A stretch of 64,000 bases of DNA, taken from NCBI GenBank assembly GCA_900318405.1, contig ONKP01000023.1, positions 1 through 64,000 of the forward strand. Direction: 5' to 3'. Source of the DNA: an uncultured Eubacteriales bacterium. Lineage in GTDB: Bacteria > Bacillota > Clostridia > Lachnospirales > Lachnospiraceae. Positions 26,733 through 36,242 of the stretch are shown piece by piece (positions within the stretch are counted from its first letter, which is position 1; each line of letters opens with the position of its first letter). The notes under the pieces were generated by a model. The model was not told where the DNA came from and did no database searches. It worked only from the letters and a program-made list of their open reading frames with translations. Both the position numbers and the translations under genes were made by a program.

Positions 26733-27518
26733 ATGAATGATTTCACTATGTATGACGATATGCTTTACGCCATTTACAGCGCGACGGATCTGGAGAGCAT
26801 GAAGTCGGCGCTGCTGATGCATATGCAGGATCTGATTCCTCATGATTATGCCAGCATACTTATTTTTGATAAGAATGCGGGAAAAGCGCCGTATCACGTC
26901 GCTGCGTTTTACTGTGAGCCGAGTGATTTTACCGACGCTGAGAAAAAATATCTCGACACCTATCCGGACGATCTCGAGAATCGTGTGGCGATGAACGGCG
27001 ACAACGCCGTCATCCGCGTGTCAAGCCTGCAGCCGGAGAGCGAGAGACTGAATTCCAGGATCTACCGCGACTGCTATCGCAACTATTCCATATATGATAT
27101 GCTGCAGGTGCTGATCCGCGACAAAAAGGATGTGGCAGCGCTCCTCACGCTTTATCGGACGAGAGAGCACGGGGCGTTTACCGATGAAAGCGTCTATACA
27201 CTGAAGGCGCTGAGCAGGCATCTGAACACGGTATTTTATAAGTACTGCCGCCAGCAGGATGATGCGGCAAACGTGAATTCCGCAGTGCAGGAGATTACGA
27301 GCCGCGTGCATATGACGCCGAAGGAGACAGAGATCCTCACACTGATTTTTCTCGCCAAGTCCAATCCTGAGATCTGCGATGAGCTCGGTATAAAGGAACA
27401 TACACTGCAGAAGCATTTTCAGAATATTTACAGGAAGCTGAACATCTCTTCCAGATGGGAGCTCCTGCGTTTCTCCGCTGGGGCCGGCACACCAGTCACC
27501 GTCGGTCGTGCCGGCTGA
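26733..27518 (+). CDS. LuxR-type transcriptional regulator with GAF-like sensor domain
   Basis: 261 aa from ATG at 26733 (AAGAGGT upstream). The longer frame from 26616 would cross the hairpin at 26678 and is rejected. The N-terminal 170 residues resemble a GAF-type sensor (YASILIFDKNAGKAPYHVAA, DMLQVLIRDKKDVAALLTLY). The C-terminal LuxR/GerE helix-turn-helix (about residues 193-255) reads MTPKETEILTLIFLAKSNPE then ICDELGIKEHTLQKHFQNIY, with the typical T-x-x-x-H-x-x-N-I-Y-x-K-L pattern. It lacks a receiver domain, so it is not a classic response regulator. Signal and targets are unknown. Confidence 0.85.
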   Translation: MNDFTMYDDMLYAIYSATDLESMKSALLMHMQDLIPHDYASILIFDKNAGKAPYHVAAFYCEPSDFTDAEKKYLDTYPDDLENRVAMNGDNAVIRVSSLQPESERLNSRIYRDCYRNYSIYDMLQVLIRDKKDVAALLTLYRTREHGAFTDESVYTLKALSRHLNTVFYKYCRQQDDAANVNSAVQEITSRVHMTPKETEILTLIFLAKSNPEICDELGIKEHTLQKHFQNIYRKLNISSRWELLRFSAGAGTPVTVGRAG

Positions 27519-28038
27519 AGCGACCGGCGGCGATGACGGGGGACATGACTTATTCAACATAAAAGAATAGTTATATATGTGGATTATATGTGTGGATTTG
27601 TGATAAACTGTATCCGTTAAATGAAGGAAACAGGTCACAAATCCACATATTGTATAAGTCTACGCGCCGCTTCGCACTTCGTGCTCCCGCGTCGCTACAG
27701 AAATTCGCATTCTCGCGATGCTTCGCATCGCTTCATGCTCATTTCTGTTATCGTCGCAAAGCCATAGTCGGCCGTCGCAAAGCCATAGTCGGCCTTGCAC
27801 ACCCTTCAGGTGTGCAGCCCGCCTCTGGCATGCGACGGACTTATACAATAAAAATCCACATTTTTATTGCATAAGCTTTTCAAATTGCGAAGCACGGAGC
27901 AATCCGCAGCTTATACAATACCGTGATACTGTTTTGTATTAAGCCGTCGACACGCAGACAGTATTTGGGCGTGCGAAGCGTGTGTAAGAGACCGGATGTG
28001 GATTTGCTGCACAGTGTGAACAGAACCGAGGAAGCACG
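27519..28038. other. 520-bp intergenic region with repeats, no gene
   Basis: Holds a duplicated 21-base segment CGTCGCAAAGCCATAGTCGG (27754 and 27775 region), several TTATACAAT/ATTGTATAA inverted copies (27650, 27841, 27911) and short palindromes such as CACTTCGTG. Open frames on either strand are short, lack ribosome binding sites and are biased by the repeats. The repeated TTATACAATA at three points gives it the look of a degenerate mobile or palindromic element. The last 40 bases hold the leader of the metallo-hydrolase gene. Confidence 0.6.
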
Positions 28039-28806
28039 ATGAACATACATTTTTACAGAAACTGCACCATGAAAATTGCATACGGCGGGAAGACATTTCT
28101 CGTTGACCCGATGTTCCGACCGGCTGGCAAAACGCATGAGCTGGCGCCGACACTGTACCCGGAGAAGGGCCCGCTTGCAGATCTGCCGTGCGCACCGGAG
28201 GAAATCGTCGAGGGTATTGATGCTGTTCTGCTCACCCATATGCATCCCGGACACTTCGATCAGGAGGCTGCGGATCTCATTCCCAAAGATCTGCCGTTCT
28301 ATGTGCAGAATCTGAATGACAAGGATCTCGTGCGAAAGTATGGTATGAAGAAGACACAGACGATCGATATGACGCTGTGGACACATTTCGATGATATCCG
28401 CATTATCCGTGTGACCGGCCGCCATGGGGACGGACCGATTCAGCATGTGCTGAACACCATGCAGAATTCAAGCGGCATTCTGCTGGAGAAAGATGGCGAG
28501 AAGACTGTATTTTTCACCGGGGATACGGTGTGGTGCAGCGGCATGCTGGATGGCCTCGGCGCAAATCCGGACGTGATCATCGCCTATCTGGGCTATGCGC
28601 ACGGCGAGGGCATGCATATCACGATGGGAACGGACGATCTGCAGAAGATTCTGGACAAGTGCCCGAAGGCGAAAGTGGTATGCGTCCATATGGACACTTT
28701 TGAGAACCAGGAGCTGACGCGCGATAAACTCAGAAACTGGGCGTCGCTGAACGGGGTGACAGACCGCCTGATCATCCCGGAGAACGGGGAACGCTTTGAA
28801 ATCTGA
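28039..28806 (+). CDS. MBL-fold metal-dependent hydrolase (UlaG-like)
   Basis: 255 aa. The metal-binding motif is LLTHMHPGHFDQEA (H-x-H-x-x-x-H-type, about residues 70-83), with KTFLVDPMFRPAGKTHEL before it and FFTGDTVWCSG (about 158-168) after it. These mark the UlaG/RNase Z-like branch of the metallo-beta-lactamase fold. The middle H and the D of the THxHxDH motif are replaced (THMHPGHFD), as in several UlaG-like proteins. Substrate unknown; a lactonase or phosphodiesterase role is possible, while a drug beta-lactamase is unlikely. The ATG follows CCGAGGAAGCACG. A 7-bp GC hairpin (28818-28842) lies after the stop. Confidence 0.82.
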   Translation: MNIHFYRNCTMKIAYGGKTFLVDPMFRPAGKTHELAPTLYPEKGPLADLPCAPEEIVEGIDAVLLTHMHPGHFDQEAADLIPKDLPFYVQNLNDKDLVRKYGMKKTQTIDMTLWTHFDDIRIIRVTGRHGDGPIQHVLNTMQNSSGILLEKDGEKTVFFTGDTVWCSGMLDGLGANPDVIIAYLGYAHGEGMHITMGTDDLQKILDKCPKAKVVCVHMDTFENQELTRDKLRNWASLNGVTDRLIIPENGERFEI

Positions 28807-28852
28807 CAGGATATGACAGGCCGGGACCGAAAGACCCCGGCCGCTGTGCGTT

Positions 28853-28915
28853 ACGCGGGCAATGAGCCACACCCGGCCGCGCAGCGAGCGCCGCGATAGC
28901 ACGACGTAGTCGTGC
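28853..28915. repeat. Dispersed intergenic repeat, family C, copy 2
   Basis: ACGCGGGCAATGAGCCACAC then CCGGCCGCGCAGCG. It continues into palindromic GCACGACGTAGTCGTGC (28899-28915). Confidence 0.55.
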
Positions 28916-28989
28916 ATACGCGATGGTAATGAGTTGTATCCGGCCAATGCGAAAATCTGTAATGCAGCCATGCAATCAGGAGGAGATCT

Positions 28990-29859
28990 GTGCGTAAAAA
29001 TTATAAGATGACGATACGCTACGACGGCACGCGCTACTATGGATGGGAGCATCAGCCCGGGCAGGAAATGACGATTCAGGGTAAACTGGAAACGGTTCTT
29101 GACCGGATGCTTGCCGGTGAAAAGACGGAGGGACAGGACAGCACCGCCAACGGAATACGGGAAAACTCCGCCAACGGAATACGGAAAAACTCCGACAACG
29201 GAAAACGGGATAATTCCGACAACGGAATACAGGATAACCACGGCGTGACAGTCATCGGCGCGGGACGTACAGACGCCGGGGTGCATGCGCTGGCGATGAC
29301 TGCGAATGTGCTGCTCGATACACAGAAGAATGAGCGGGACATTCAGCGCTACATGAACCGTTACCTTCCGGATGACATCAGCGTGGATGAGGTAAAAATC
29401 TGCGCGGATCGCTTTCACAGCCGCTTCATGGCCAGAGGAAAGACCTACCGGTATACATACTGGTACAGCCCGGAAGGTGCCGTTCCGGTATTTGACAGAA
29501 AATACGTGACAGTACTCGACCGCATGCCTGATCTGGAACGAATGAGACAGGCTGCCGATCTGCTGACGGGTATGCATGATTTCCGGAGTTTCTGCGGTAA
29601 TCCGCATATGAAAAAATCAACGGTGCGTCTCGTAGACAAGATCGAGATACGCCAGCGGGGCTGCTATATCCGGATCACAGTACACGGGAGCGGCTTTCTG
29701 CAGAACATGGTCCGCATTATCTGCGGGACACTGCTCGAAACCGGTTACGGCCGGCGGAGTCCGGAGAGCATGACAGAACTGCTGGAGGCCAGGGACCGGA
29801 AGCTTGCCGGTGCGACGGCGCCCGCCTGCGGGCTCACCCTGGTCAGTGTCGATTACTGA
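28990..29859 (+). CDS. truA: tRNA pseudouridine synthase A with repeat insertion
   Basis: Makes pseudouridine at positions 38-40 of tRNA anticodon arms. The GTG start at 28990 is chosen for AGGAGGAG eight bases upstream. The catalytic aspartate is in GAGRTDAGVHAL (D95), with RFHSRFMARGKTYRYTYW and FLQNMVRIICGTLLETG as further family motifs. At 289 aa it is longer than usual (about 245-265), because residues about 46-84 are an insertion holding four 8-residue repeats (ANGIRENS, ANGIRKNS, DNGKRDNS, DNGIQDNH). The insertion sits just before the strand leading to the catalytic loop. It could be tolerated as a surface loop; all core motifs are intact. Confidence 0.93.
   Translation: MRKNYKMTIRYDGTRYYGWEHQPGQEMTIQGKLETVLDRMLAGEKTEGQDSTANGIRENSANGIRKNSDNGKRDNSDNGIQDNHGVTVIGAGRTDAGVHALAMTANVLLDTQKNERDIQRYMNRYLPDDISVDEVKICADRFHSRFMARGKTYRYTYWYSPEGAVPVFDRKYVTVLDRMPDLERMRQAADLLTGMHDFRSFCGNPHMKKSTVRLVDKIEIRQRGCYIRITVHGSGFLQNMVRIICGTLLETGYGRRSPESMTELLEARDRKLAGATAPACGLTLVSVDY
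29146..29241 (+). repeat. 24-bp in-frame tandem repeat, four copies, inside truA
   Basis: Units at 29146, 29170, 29194 and 29218, consensus GCCAACGGAATACGG followed by GAAAACTCC. The first two units differ at one base. The period (8 codons) keeps the frame. Confidence 0.92.
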
Positions 29860-30169
29860 TCGCAAACTGAATCAGCATATGGCCCGGTATATATTGCATC
29901 AGCGCAGGCGACGGCAACCGTGCCAGTGATGTTACTGCTCAGATACAAAGAGTGAACAGTAAACATGCGGTCAGAAAATCAAAAATATATCTGTGATGTG
30001 GCAGATAAATATGGTAGGCTTTTATTCGTTGACAACTTTTTATACTGTGCGCGGGGAGCAGCGCACAGCCTGTCTCATATCAGTCCGTCTTACAATAACC
30101 TGAGAAATGACACACAATGATACGGAATGATCAAGATGATACACATAACAGAGAAGGGGAGAACAGATC
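29860..30169. other. 310-bp intergenic region, no gene seen
   Basis: AT-rich in the middle (about 29965-30050). GTTGACAACTTTTTATACTG near 30028 contains promoter-like hexamers, but their spacing is poor. I see nothing else beyond the GAAGGGGAG ribosome binding site of the next gene. Confidence 0.45.
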
Positions 30170-32641
30170 ATGAACAGGAAATTTTTTAAAAAATTCGGCC
30201 GCCGGACCGCAGCGTCGTGTCTGTCGCTGGTACTGTGCTTTTCCGGAACTGCAGCACCGGTACTGGCAGACAGAGGCAGTTCAGCAAATATGGCTGCAAC
30301 GTCAGACGACGCAGGAGCATCGAATGCATCTGTGCCGGCAAACAGCGGCAGCGCATCGGATGTGGCTGTACCGTCAGATAATGACAGCCTGTCGGATGCG
30401 ACAGAAATCGTGGGCGCTGCCGGCGCAACAGACAACCAGGCACTGAACGATGCTGCAGAGGAGATCAGCAGCCAGCCGGATGTGCAGAGCGGAGAAGAAG
30501 TAGCCGACAATATCAAGACGATCCTGCAGGCATCTTCCCAGCTGGGTACCGCTGATGCATCTCAGGTGGCGGACCTTCAGGCTTCTATCGATACGGTGAG
30601 CACCCAGTATGAGGGACTCACCGATGAGGAGAAGGATGCGCTCAGCCGGAGCCGTGAACTTCTTGACGCCGCATCCAGTGCCGTGGATGATATGGCGGAT
30701 ACCCTTCATGAGGTGAACAGCGGGGCGCAGCTCACTATCGAACAGACGGGAAAGGAAAACAGTTTCCGCTATGTAGATGGCGAAAAAATCAGCGATGCGG
30801 TCCATACGGTTTCCGAAGAACAGCAGGATGTGGCTGAGATCGCCGGCCAGAATGCTGCCGACAGCGATGATCATGCAGCTGCGGAAGAAAGCAGCAGTGA
30901 TGACACGAGCCTGTATGGCGCGGGTACTGAGGATCCGTCAGCAGACGGAAACACTTCGTCCGACAGTACCGGAGCGGCATCTGATGGTAATACTTCATCT
31001 GACAATACAGGAACAGTGTCCGGTGAAAGTCAGGAAGATGCCAATACGGTTGTACTGACGGCTGCGTCAACCACTTATAAGGGCATCGACGTATCTGTTC
31101 ATCAGAAGGAAATCGACTGGCAGAAGGTTAAAAATTCAGGCATCAGTTTTGCCATTCTGAGATGCGGATACGGAAGTGATCTGACAGCGCAGGATGATAA
31201 GAGATGGGCCTACAATGTGGCTCAGTGCGAGAAATACGGTATTCCGTATGGCGTGTATCTGTATTCCTATGCCACCACCACGGAGCAGATCGACAGTGAG
31301 GTCAGACACACCCTCAGGCTTCTGCAGGGACATACGCCGGCTCTTCCTGTTTACATTGATATGGAGGATAATACCCAGCTGAGGCTCGGAACAGAAACAC
31401 TCTGTGCGTTTGCCAACCGCTTCTGTGATCAGATCGCAGCGGCAGGATATAAGGCGGGACTGTACTCCTCTACGAACTGCTGGAATCGCTTTTTCGGCGA
31501 TTTTGCGCTCCTTCCCGGATATTATCACTGGATCGCCCAGTACAACACCGTCTGCACCTACAGGGGAAATTATGAAAGCTGGCAGTTTTCCTCAAAAGGG
31601 GAAGTTGACGGAATTTCGGGAAGCGTTGATATGAACCTCTGGTACAATACTCTGGGAGCCAAAGCAGCCGGTTCGTCAGACTATATGAACATTGCGGATG
31701 GAACTTACACAATAAGGAACAGCTCTCATCAGGACTTTACGGTTGATGTGAAAGACGGGAGCACGGGGGACTGGGCCAATATCCAGCTGTACTCAGCTAA
31801 TAATACAGATGCACAGAAATTTACTTTTACAGGGCTTGGTAATGGCTGTTATCTGATCACCAATGTAAAATCTGGAAAGGCTGTCGATGTCCTGACAGGC
31901 AGTATGGCAGAGGATGCCAATATTCAGCAGTATACGGTCAACCGTTCTTACGCACAGCAGTGGATCCCCAGAAAAAATGCAGACGGATCGGTTACACTGA
32001 TCAATGCCGGATCCTTCCGCTACATGGATATCGACAATGAGGTTTATGCCAACGGCACGAATATCAAACAGCATTCTCCTACCGGTTCAGAAGCGCAGAA
32101 ATTTGTGCTGACATCCGCATCGGCTTCCGGCGATAACTCTTCTGATACGGGGAAAAATAACGGCGGCAATACAGATTCCGGCGACACGCCAGCAGCAGAA
32201 GACCTGGATGGTACCTATTATATTGCCTGCTGTATACGGCAGGATATGGTTCTGGATGTGAACGGTGCTTCGGCAGCAGACGGCGCGAATGTCCAGCTGT
32301 ATACGCTGAACAGAACCAATGCGCAGAGGTTTACCTTCAAATCACTTGGCAACGGATATTACAGCATCATCAATGTCAGCTCCGGCAAGCCGCTGGATGT
32401 GTCCGGCGCGTCACAGCTCAATGGTGCCAATATTCAGCAGTATCATGCCAATGGTACCTATGCACAGCAGTGGAAAGTCGTGCAGAACAGCGACCGCACA
32501 TTCACCATTATCAGCCGTGCGAGCGGAAAGGTCATTGATGTGGACGCAGGCATCTACACAAACGGACGGAATGTGCAGCAGTACAGCAGCAACGGTACGA
32601 ATGCGCAGAAGTTTGTGCTGCTGGACGTAACTGAATATTAA
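30170..32641 (+). CDS. Secreted GH25 lysozyme with two ricin-type lectin domains
   Basis: 823 aa. Signal peptide: basic NRKFFKKFGRR, hydrophobic core CLSLVLCFSGTAAPVLA, cleavage likely after LADR or ALA-type site near residue 34. Residues about 35-300 are Ser/Ala/Asp-rich with a helical part. The GH25 muramidase domain (about 302-490) has YKGIDVSVHQKEIDW and VYIDMEDN with the catalytic acids, and DGISGSVDMNLWYN at its end. Two ricin B-like domains follow (about 505-645 and 678-823), with repeated ANIQ(Q/L)Y and AQ(Q/K) motifs that suit polysaccharide binding. Such proteins hydrolyse the glycan strand of peptidoglycan, of the cell itself or of competitors. No neighbouring holin, so a prophage lysin is unlikely. 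Confidence 0.93.
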   Translation: MNRKFFKKFGRRTAASCLSLVLCFSGTAAPVLADRGSSANMAATSDDAGASNASVPANSGSASDVAVPSDNDSLSDATEIVGAAGATDNQALNDAAEEISSQPDVQSGEEVADNIKTILQASSQLGTADASQVADLQASIDTVSTQYEGLTDEEKDALSRSRELLDAASSAVDDMADTLHEVNSGAQLTIEQTGKENSFRYVDGEKISDAVHTVSEEQQDVAEIAGQNAADSDDHAAAEESSSDDTSLYGAGTEDPSADGNTSSDSTGAASDGNTSSDNTGTVSGESQEDANTVVLTAASTTYKGIDVSVHQKEIDWQKVKNSGISFAILRCGYGSDLTAQDDKRWAYNVAQCEKYGIPYGVYLYSYATTTEQIDSEVRHTLRLLQGHTPALPVYIDMEDNTQLRLGTETLCAFANRFCDQIAAAGYKAGLYSSTNCWNRFFGDFALLPGYYHWIAQYNTVCTYRGNYESWQFSSKGEVDGISGSVDMNLWYNTLGAKAAGSSDYMNIADGTYTIRNSSHQDFTVDVKDGSTGDWANIQLYSANNTDAQKFTFTGLGNGCYLITNVKSGKAVDVLTGSMAEDANIQQYTVNRSYAQQWIPRKNADGSVTLINAGSFRYMDIDNEVYANGTNIKQHSPTGSEAQKFVLTSASASGDNSSDTGKNNGGNTDSGDTPAAEDLDGTYYIACCIRQDMVLDVNGASAADGANVQLYTLNRTNAQRFTFKSLGNGYYSIINVSSGKPLDVSGASQLNGANIQQYHANGTYAQQWKVVQNSDRTFTIISRASGKVIDVDAGIYTNGRNVQQYSSNGTNAQKFVLLDVTEY

Positions 32642-32654
32642 CAGGCTTTTTGAT

Positions 32655-32714
32655 ATACAGATGCTTCCAACCCGCAAGTGCTCATAGCTCTGTTGCGGGT
32701 GGAAGCATCTGTAT
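32655..32714. terminator. Large hairpin after the lysozyme gene (complete family A repeat)
   Basis: ATACAGATGCTTCCA-CCCGCAA pairs with TTGCGGG-TGGAAGCATCTGTAT over more than 20 bp. It contains both arms of the repeat that occurs singly elsewhere in the window. There is no long U-run, so it may terminate weakly or protect the mRNA 3' end. Confidence 0.7.
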
Positions 32715-32736
32715 GTAATTATCTGCACAGATTAGC

Positions 32737-32766
32737 TTGACAATACAAGCGTCCAAAGCTTATAAT
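32737..32766 (+). promoter_or_regulatory. Promoter of the str operon
   Basis: TTGACA (32737-32742), 18-bp spacer, TATAAT (32761-32766): both hexamers are perfect consensus. The leader of about 95 bases contains AAGCGCGCGCTT and GTGCGC...GCGCAT hairpin-forming segments, then AAGGAGG before the rpsL ATG. Confidence 0.9.
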
Positions 32767-32869
32767 TCTCTAGCGTGCGTCAGAAGCGCGCGCTTTCTTT
32801 GTGCGCTTTTTGCGCATGATATAGCAAACAGGCAGCCGCAACATTTTTTACAAGGAGGAATATGAAGGA

Positions 32870-33286
32870 ATGCCTACATTTAACCAGTTAGTCAGAAAAG
32901 GCCGCCAGACTTCCGTGAAGAAATCGAATTCACCGGCGCTTCAGAGAAGCTACAACTCTCTGACGAAGAAGTCGATCAACCAGCCTTCACCCCAGAAGAG
33001 AGGCGTCTGCACCGCAGTAAAGACCGCCACCCCGAAAAAGCCGAACTCAGCACTTCGTAAGATCGCCAGAGTACGTCTTTCCAATGGTATCGAGGTAACG
33101 AGCTACATCCCCGGAGAGGGACATAACCTGCAGGAGCACAGCGTGGTTATGATCCGTGGAGGACGTGTTAAGGATCTTCCCGGTACCCGTTATCATATCA
33201 TCCGCGGAACGCTTGATACCGCAGGTGTTGCCAACCGTAAGAAAGCCCGTTCCAAATACGGCGCTAAGAGACCCAAGAAGAGCTGA
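32870..33286 (+). CDS. rpsL: Small ribosomal subunit protein S12 (uS12)
   Basis: 138 aa. Part of the decoding centre of the 30S subunit. Family segments seen are [11 protein letters not shown] at the N-terminus, [20 protein letters not shown] (about residues 50-69), the loop [20 protein letters not shown] and the basic C-terminus [15 protein letters not shown]. The lysine of TPKKPNS (the K42/K43-type streptomycin site) is present, so the sequence reads as wild type there. First gene of rpsL-rpsG-fusA-tuf. The start ATG has AAGGAGGAATATGAAGGA upstream. Confidence 0.98.
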   Translation: MPTFNQLVRKGRQTSVKKSNSPALQRSYNSLTKKSINQPSPQKRGVCTAVKTATPKKPNSALRKIARVRLSNGIEVTSYIPGEGHNLQEHSVVMIRGGRVKDLPGTRYHIIRGTLDTAGVANRKKARSKYGAKRPKKS

Positions 33287-33459
33287 TATCTTTCGGGTTT
33301 CCTGATACAGAAATTTCTCACTAAAGTTTTATGGGACGTGTACGGTATTCGAAAGCCTCTGCGGCTGCAGGCGATAGATTTTACCGGCATATACACTTTT
33401 GCACCATACCAATTGTGAGTACCTGAGATCTAATCTTAATGATTAAGGAGGGAAGTAAC

Positions 33460-33930
33460 GTGTCGCGTAAAGGACATATTCAGAAAAGGGATGTGCTGGC
33501 AGATCCCGTTTACAACGATAAGGTTGTAACAAAGCTGATCAACTCCATCATGCTGGACGGAAAAAGAGGTACCGCTCAGAAGATCGTTTATTCAGCATTT
33601 GCACAGGTAGAAGAGAAAGCCGGAAAACCGGCTCTGGAATGCTTCCAGGAGGCAATGAACAATATCATGCCGCAGCTGGAGGTAAAGGCACGCCGTGTCG
33701 GCGGTGCTACTTATCAGGTTCCGGTAGAGGTTAATCCTGCAAGACGTCAGGCACTTGGCCTCCGCTGGCTCACCATGTTCTCACGCAAGAGAAGTGAGAA
33801 GACCATGGCAGACAGACTGGCAAACGAGATCCTCGATGCCATGAACAATACAGGATCTTCTGTAAAACGTAAGGAAGATATGCACAAGATGGCCGAAGCA
33901 AACAAGGCCTTCGCTCATTACAGATTCTAA
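33460..33930 (+). CDS. rpsG: Small ribosomal subunit protein S7 (uS7)
   Basis: 156 aa from GTG at 33460, which has AAGGAGG eight bases upstream. The in-frame ATG at 33439 overlaps that site and would add seven residues, so it is rejected; 156 aa is the usual length. Motifs: [32 protein letters not shown] and [20 protein letters not shown]. Nucleates assembly of the 30S head and contacts the E-site tRNA. It is 173 bases after rpsL. Confidence 0.98.
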   Translation: MSRKGHIQKRDVLADPVYNDKVVTKLINSIMLDGKRGTAQKIVYSAFAQVEEKAGKPALECFQEAMNNIMPQLEVKARRVGGATYQVPVEVNPARRQALGLRWLTMFSRKRSEKTMADRLANEILDAMNNTGSSVKRKEDMHKMAEANKAFAHYRF

Positions 33931-33943
33931 GGAGGGAACCTCT

Positions 33944-36070
33944 GTGGCAAACGAAAGAGAATATCCGCTTGAGAGAACCAGAAACATTGGTATCATGGCG
34001 CATATTGATGCAGGTAAGACCACTCTGACGGAAAGAATTCTGTATTACACCGGTGTCAACTACAAGATCGGCGAGACCTATGAAGGTACGGCGACCATGG
34101 ACTGGATGGAGCAGGAGCAGGAGCGTGGTATCACGATCACTTCCGCTGCAACCACCTGCCACTGGACGCATCAGGATCATATGAAACCGAAGGCCGGCGC
34201 TCTGGAGCATCGTATCAACATCATCGATACCCCCGGACACGTAGACTTTACCGTAGAGGTAGAGCGTTCACTCCGTGTTCTTGACGGCGCTGTCGGCGTA
34301 TTCGATGCAAAGGGCGGCGTTGAGCCCCAGTCCGAGAATGTATGGCGTCAGGCTGATACCTACAATGTTCCGCGTATGGCATTCGTCAACAAGATGGATA
34401 TCCTGGGCGCGAACTTTGATAATACCGTTTCCGAAATCGTGACAAAGCTCGGCAAGAATCCTGTCGTGATCGAGCGTCCGATCGGAAAAGAGGACTGGTT
34501 CCAGGGTGTTGTCGACCTGTTTGAGATGCAGGCATATATTTTTAACGACAAGACCGGCGAAGACGTAACCATCACCGACATTCCGGATGACATGAAGGAA
34601 GAGTGCGAGAAGGCACGTACCGACATGATCGAGAAAATCTGCGAGTTCGATGATGACATGATGATGGCATACCTTGACGGTGAGGAGCCGTCCGAGGATG
34701 ACCTCAAGAGAGTTCTCCGCAAGGCAACCATCGAGAACAAGGCAGTTCCGGTTCTGTGCGGTTCCGCACATCAGAACAAGGGTATCCAGAAGCTGCTGGA
34801 TGCCGTTATCGACTTCATGCCGGCTCCGACCGATGTACCGGATATCAAGGGTACTGACCTCGACGGCAACGAAGTAGAGCGTAAGTCCTCTGATGACGAG
34901 CCTTTCGCAGCACTGGTATTCAAGATCGTTTCCGATCCGTTCGTAGGACGTCTGGCTTACTTCAGAGTATATTCCGGTACACTGAACGCAGGTTCCTATG
35001 TACTGAACTCTGTAAAGAATAAAAAAGAGCGTGTCGGCCGTATTCTGCAGATGCACGCCAACAAGAGAAAAGAGATCGAGAAGGTTTACTCCGGCGATAT
35101 CGCCGCAGCAATCGGCTTTAAGGTTTCTTCCACCGGTGATACGATCTGCGACGAGCAGCATCCGGTCATCCTCGAGTCCATGGACTTCCCGGATCCGGTT
35201 ATCGAGCTCGCTATCGAGCCGAAGACAAAAGCCGGCCAGGGCAAGCTGACCGACGCTCTCGCAAAGCTGGCTGAGGAGGATCCGACCTTCCGTGCTCATA
35301 CGAACCCTGAGACCGGTCAGACCATTATCGCCGGCATGGGTGAGCTGCATCTGGAGATCATCGTTGACCGTCTGCTTCGCGAGTTCAATGTAGAAGCAAA
35401 CGTAGGTGCTCCGCAGGTTGCTTACCGCGAGACCATTACCAAGGCTTCCGATATCGACAGCAAGTATGTACGTCAGTCCGGTGGTCGTGGACAGTACGGT
35501 CATGCAAAGGTTAAATTCTCACCGATGGATCCGAACGGTGAGACGACATACGAATTTGTAAACTCCGTAACGGGTGGTGCTATCCCGAAGGAATATATCC
35601 CTTCTGTAGATCAGGGTATCCAGAACGCCATGAAGGCAGGTATCCTCGGCGGTTATCCGGTTATCGGTGTCCGCGCAGAGTGCTGGGATGGTTCCTATCA
35701 TGAAGTCGATTCGTCCGAGATGGCATTCGAGATCGCCGGTTCCATGGCCTTCAAGCAGGCAATGGAGAAGGGCGACGCCGTTCTGCTCGAGCCGATCATG
35801 AAGGTTGAGATCTCCACACCGGAGGATTACATGGGCGATGTCATCGGCGATATCAACTCCCGCCGCGGCCGTGTCGAGGGCATGGAGGATATCGGCGGAG
35901 GTAAGATGGTCAAGGGCTTCGTTCCGCTGGCAGAGATGTTCGGCTATTCCACAGACCTTCGTTCCAAGACACAGGGACGTGGTAACTACTCGATGTTCTT
36001 TGATCACTATGAAAAGGTTCCGAAGAACGTTCAGGATAAAGTTCTCGGTGACAAGAAGAACGAGAAGTAA
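33944..36070 (+). CDS. fusA: Elongation factor G
   Basis: 708 aa from GTG at 33944 (AAGGAGGG upstream), 13 bases after rpsG. GTPase that drives tRNA-mRNA translocation. G1 is [20 protein letters not shown]2 region [15 protein letters not shown]3 [15 protein letters not shown], and G4 NKMD. The insert between G2 and G3 ([20 protein letters not shown]) is longer than in many EF-Gs but typical of Clostridia. Domains IV-V are complete, with [11 protein letters not shown] and the C-terminal [12 protein letters not shown]. Confidence 0.98.
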   Translation: MANEREYPLERTRNIGIMAHIDAGKTTLTERILYYTGVNYKIGETYEGTATMDWMEQEQERGITITSAATTCHWTHQDHMKPKAGALEHRINIIDTPGHVDFTVEVERSLRVLDGAVGVFDAKGGVEPQSENVWRQADTYNVPRMAFVNKMDILGANFDNTVSEIVTKLGKNPVVIERPIGKEDWFQGVVDLFEMQAYIFNDKTGEDVTITDIPDDMKEECEKARTDMIEKICEFDDDMMMAYLDGEEPSEDDLKRVLRKATIENKAVPVLCGSAHQNKGIQKLLDAVIDFMPAPTDVPDIKGTDLDGNEVERKSSDDEPFAALVFKIVSDPFVGRLAYFRVYSGTLNAGSYVLNSVKNKKERVGRILQMHANKRKEIEKVYSGDIAAAIGFKVSSTGDTICDEQHPVILESMDFPDPVIELAIEPKTKAGQGKLTDALAKLAEEDPTFRAHTNPETGQTIIAGMGELHLEIIVDRLLREFNVEANVGAPQVAYRETITKASDIDSKYVRQSGGRGQYGHAKVKFSPMDPNGETTYEFVNSVTGGAIPKEYIPSVDQGIQNAMKAGILGGYPVIGVRAECWDGSYHEVDSSEMAFEIAGSMAFKQAMEKGDAVLLEPIMKVEISTPEDYMGDVIGDINSRRGRVEGMEDIGGGKMVKGFVPLAEMFGYSTDLRSKTQGRGNYSMFFDHYEKVPKNVQDKVLGDKKNEK

Positions 36071-36098
36071 TCAATACCGATGAACAGGGCTTTTCTGC

Positions 36099-36127
36099 TT
36101 GCAAACAGTGCGGAAATGAAATATAAT
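36099..36127 (+). promoter_or_regulatory. Promoter upstream of tuf
   Basis: TTGCAA (36099-36104), 17-bp spacer, TATAAT (36122-36127). It allows tuf to be transcribed separately from the str operon. A perfect 18-bp palindrome GCGGCTCCGCGGAGCCGC (36199-36216) lies between it and the AAGGAGG of tuf. Confidence 0.78.
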
Positions 36128-36242
36128 TTCGATTAGCAGTTTGTGAAGACAGAAAGTATATCATCTGGTCAGTAAGCATAAGAAAGAAACTGTAATACGC
36201 GGCTCCGCGGAGCCGCAATGATTTCAAGGAGGAAGTATTACA

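Noticed and set aside
27519..28038. Possible insertion-sequence remnant
   Set aside because: Short repeats exist, but there is no transposase fragment, no clear terminal inverted repeats and no target duplication.
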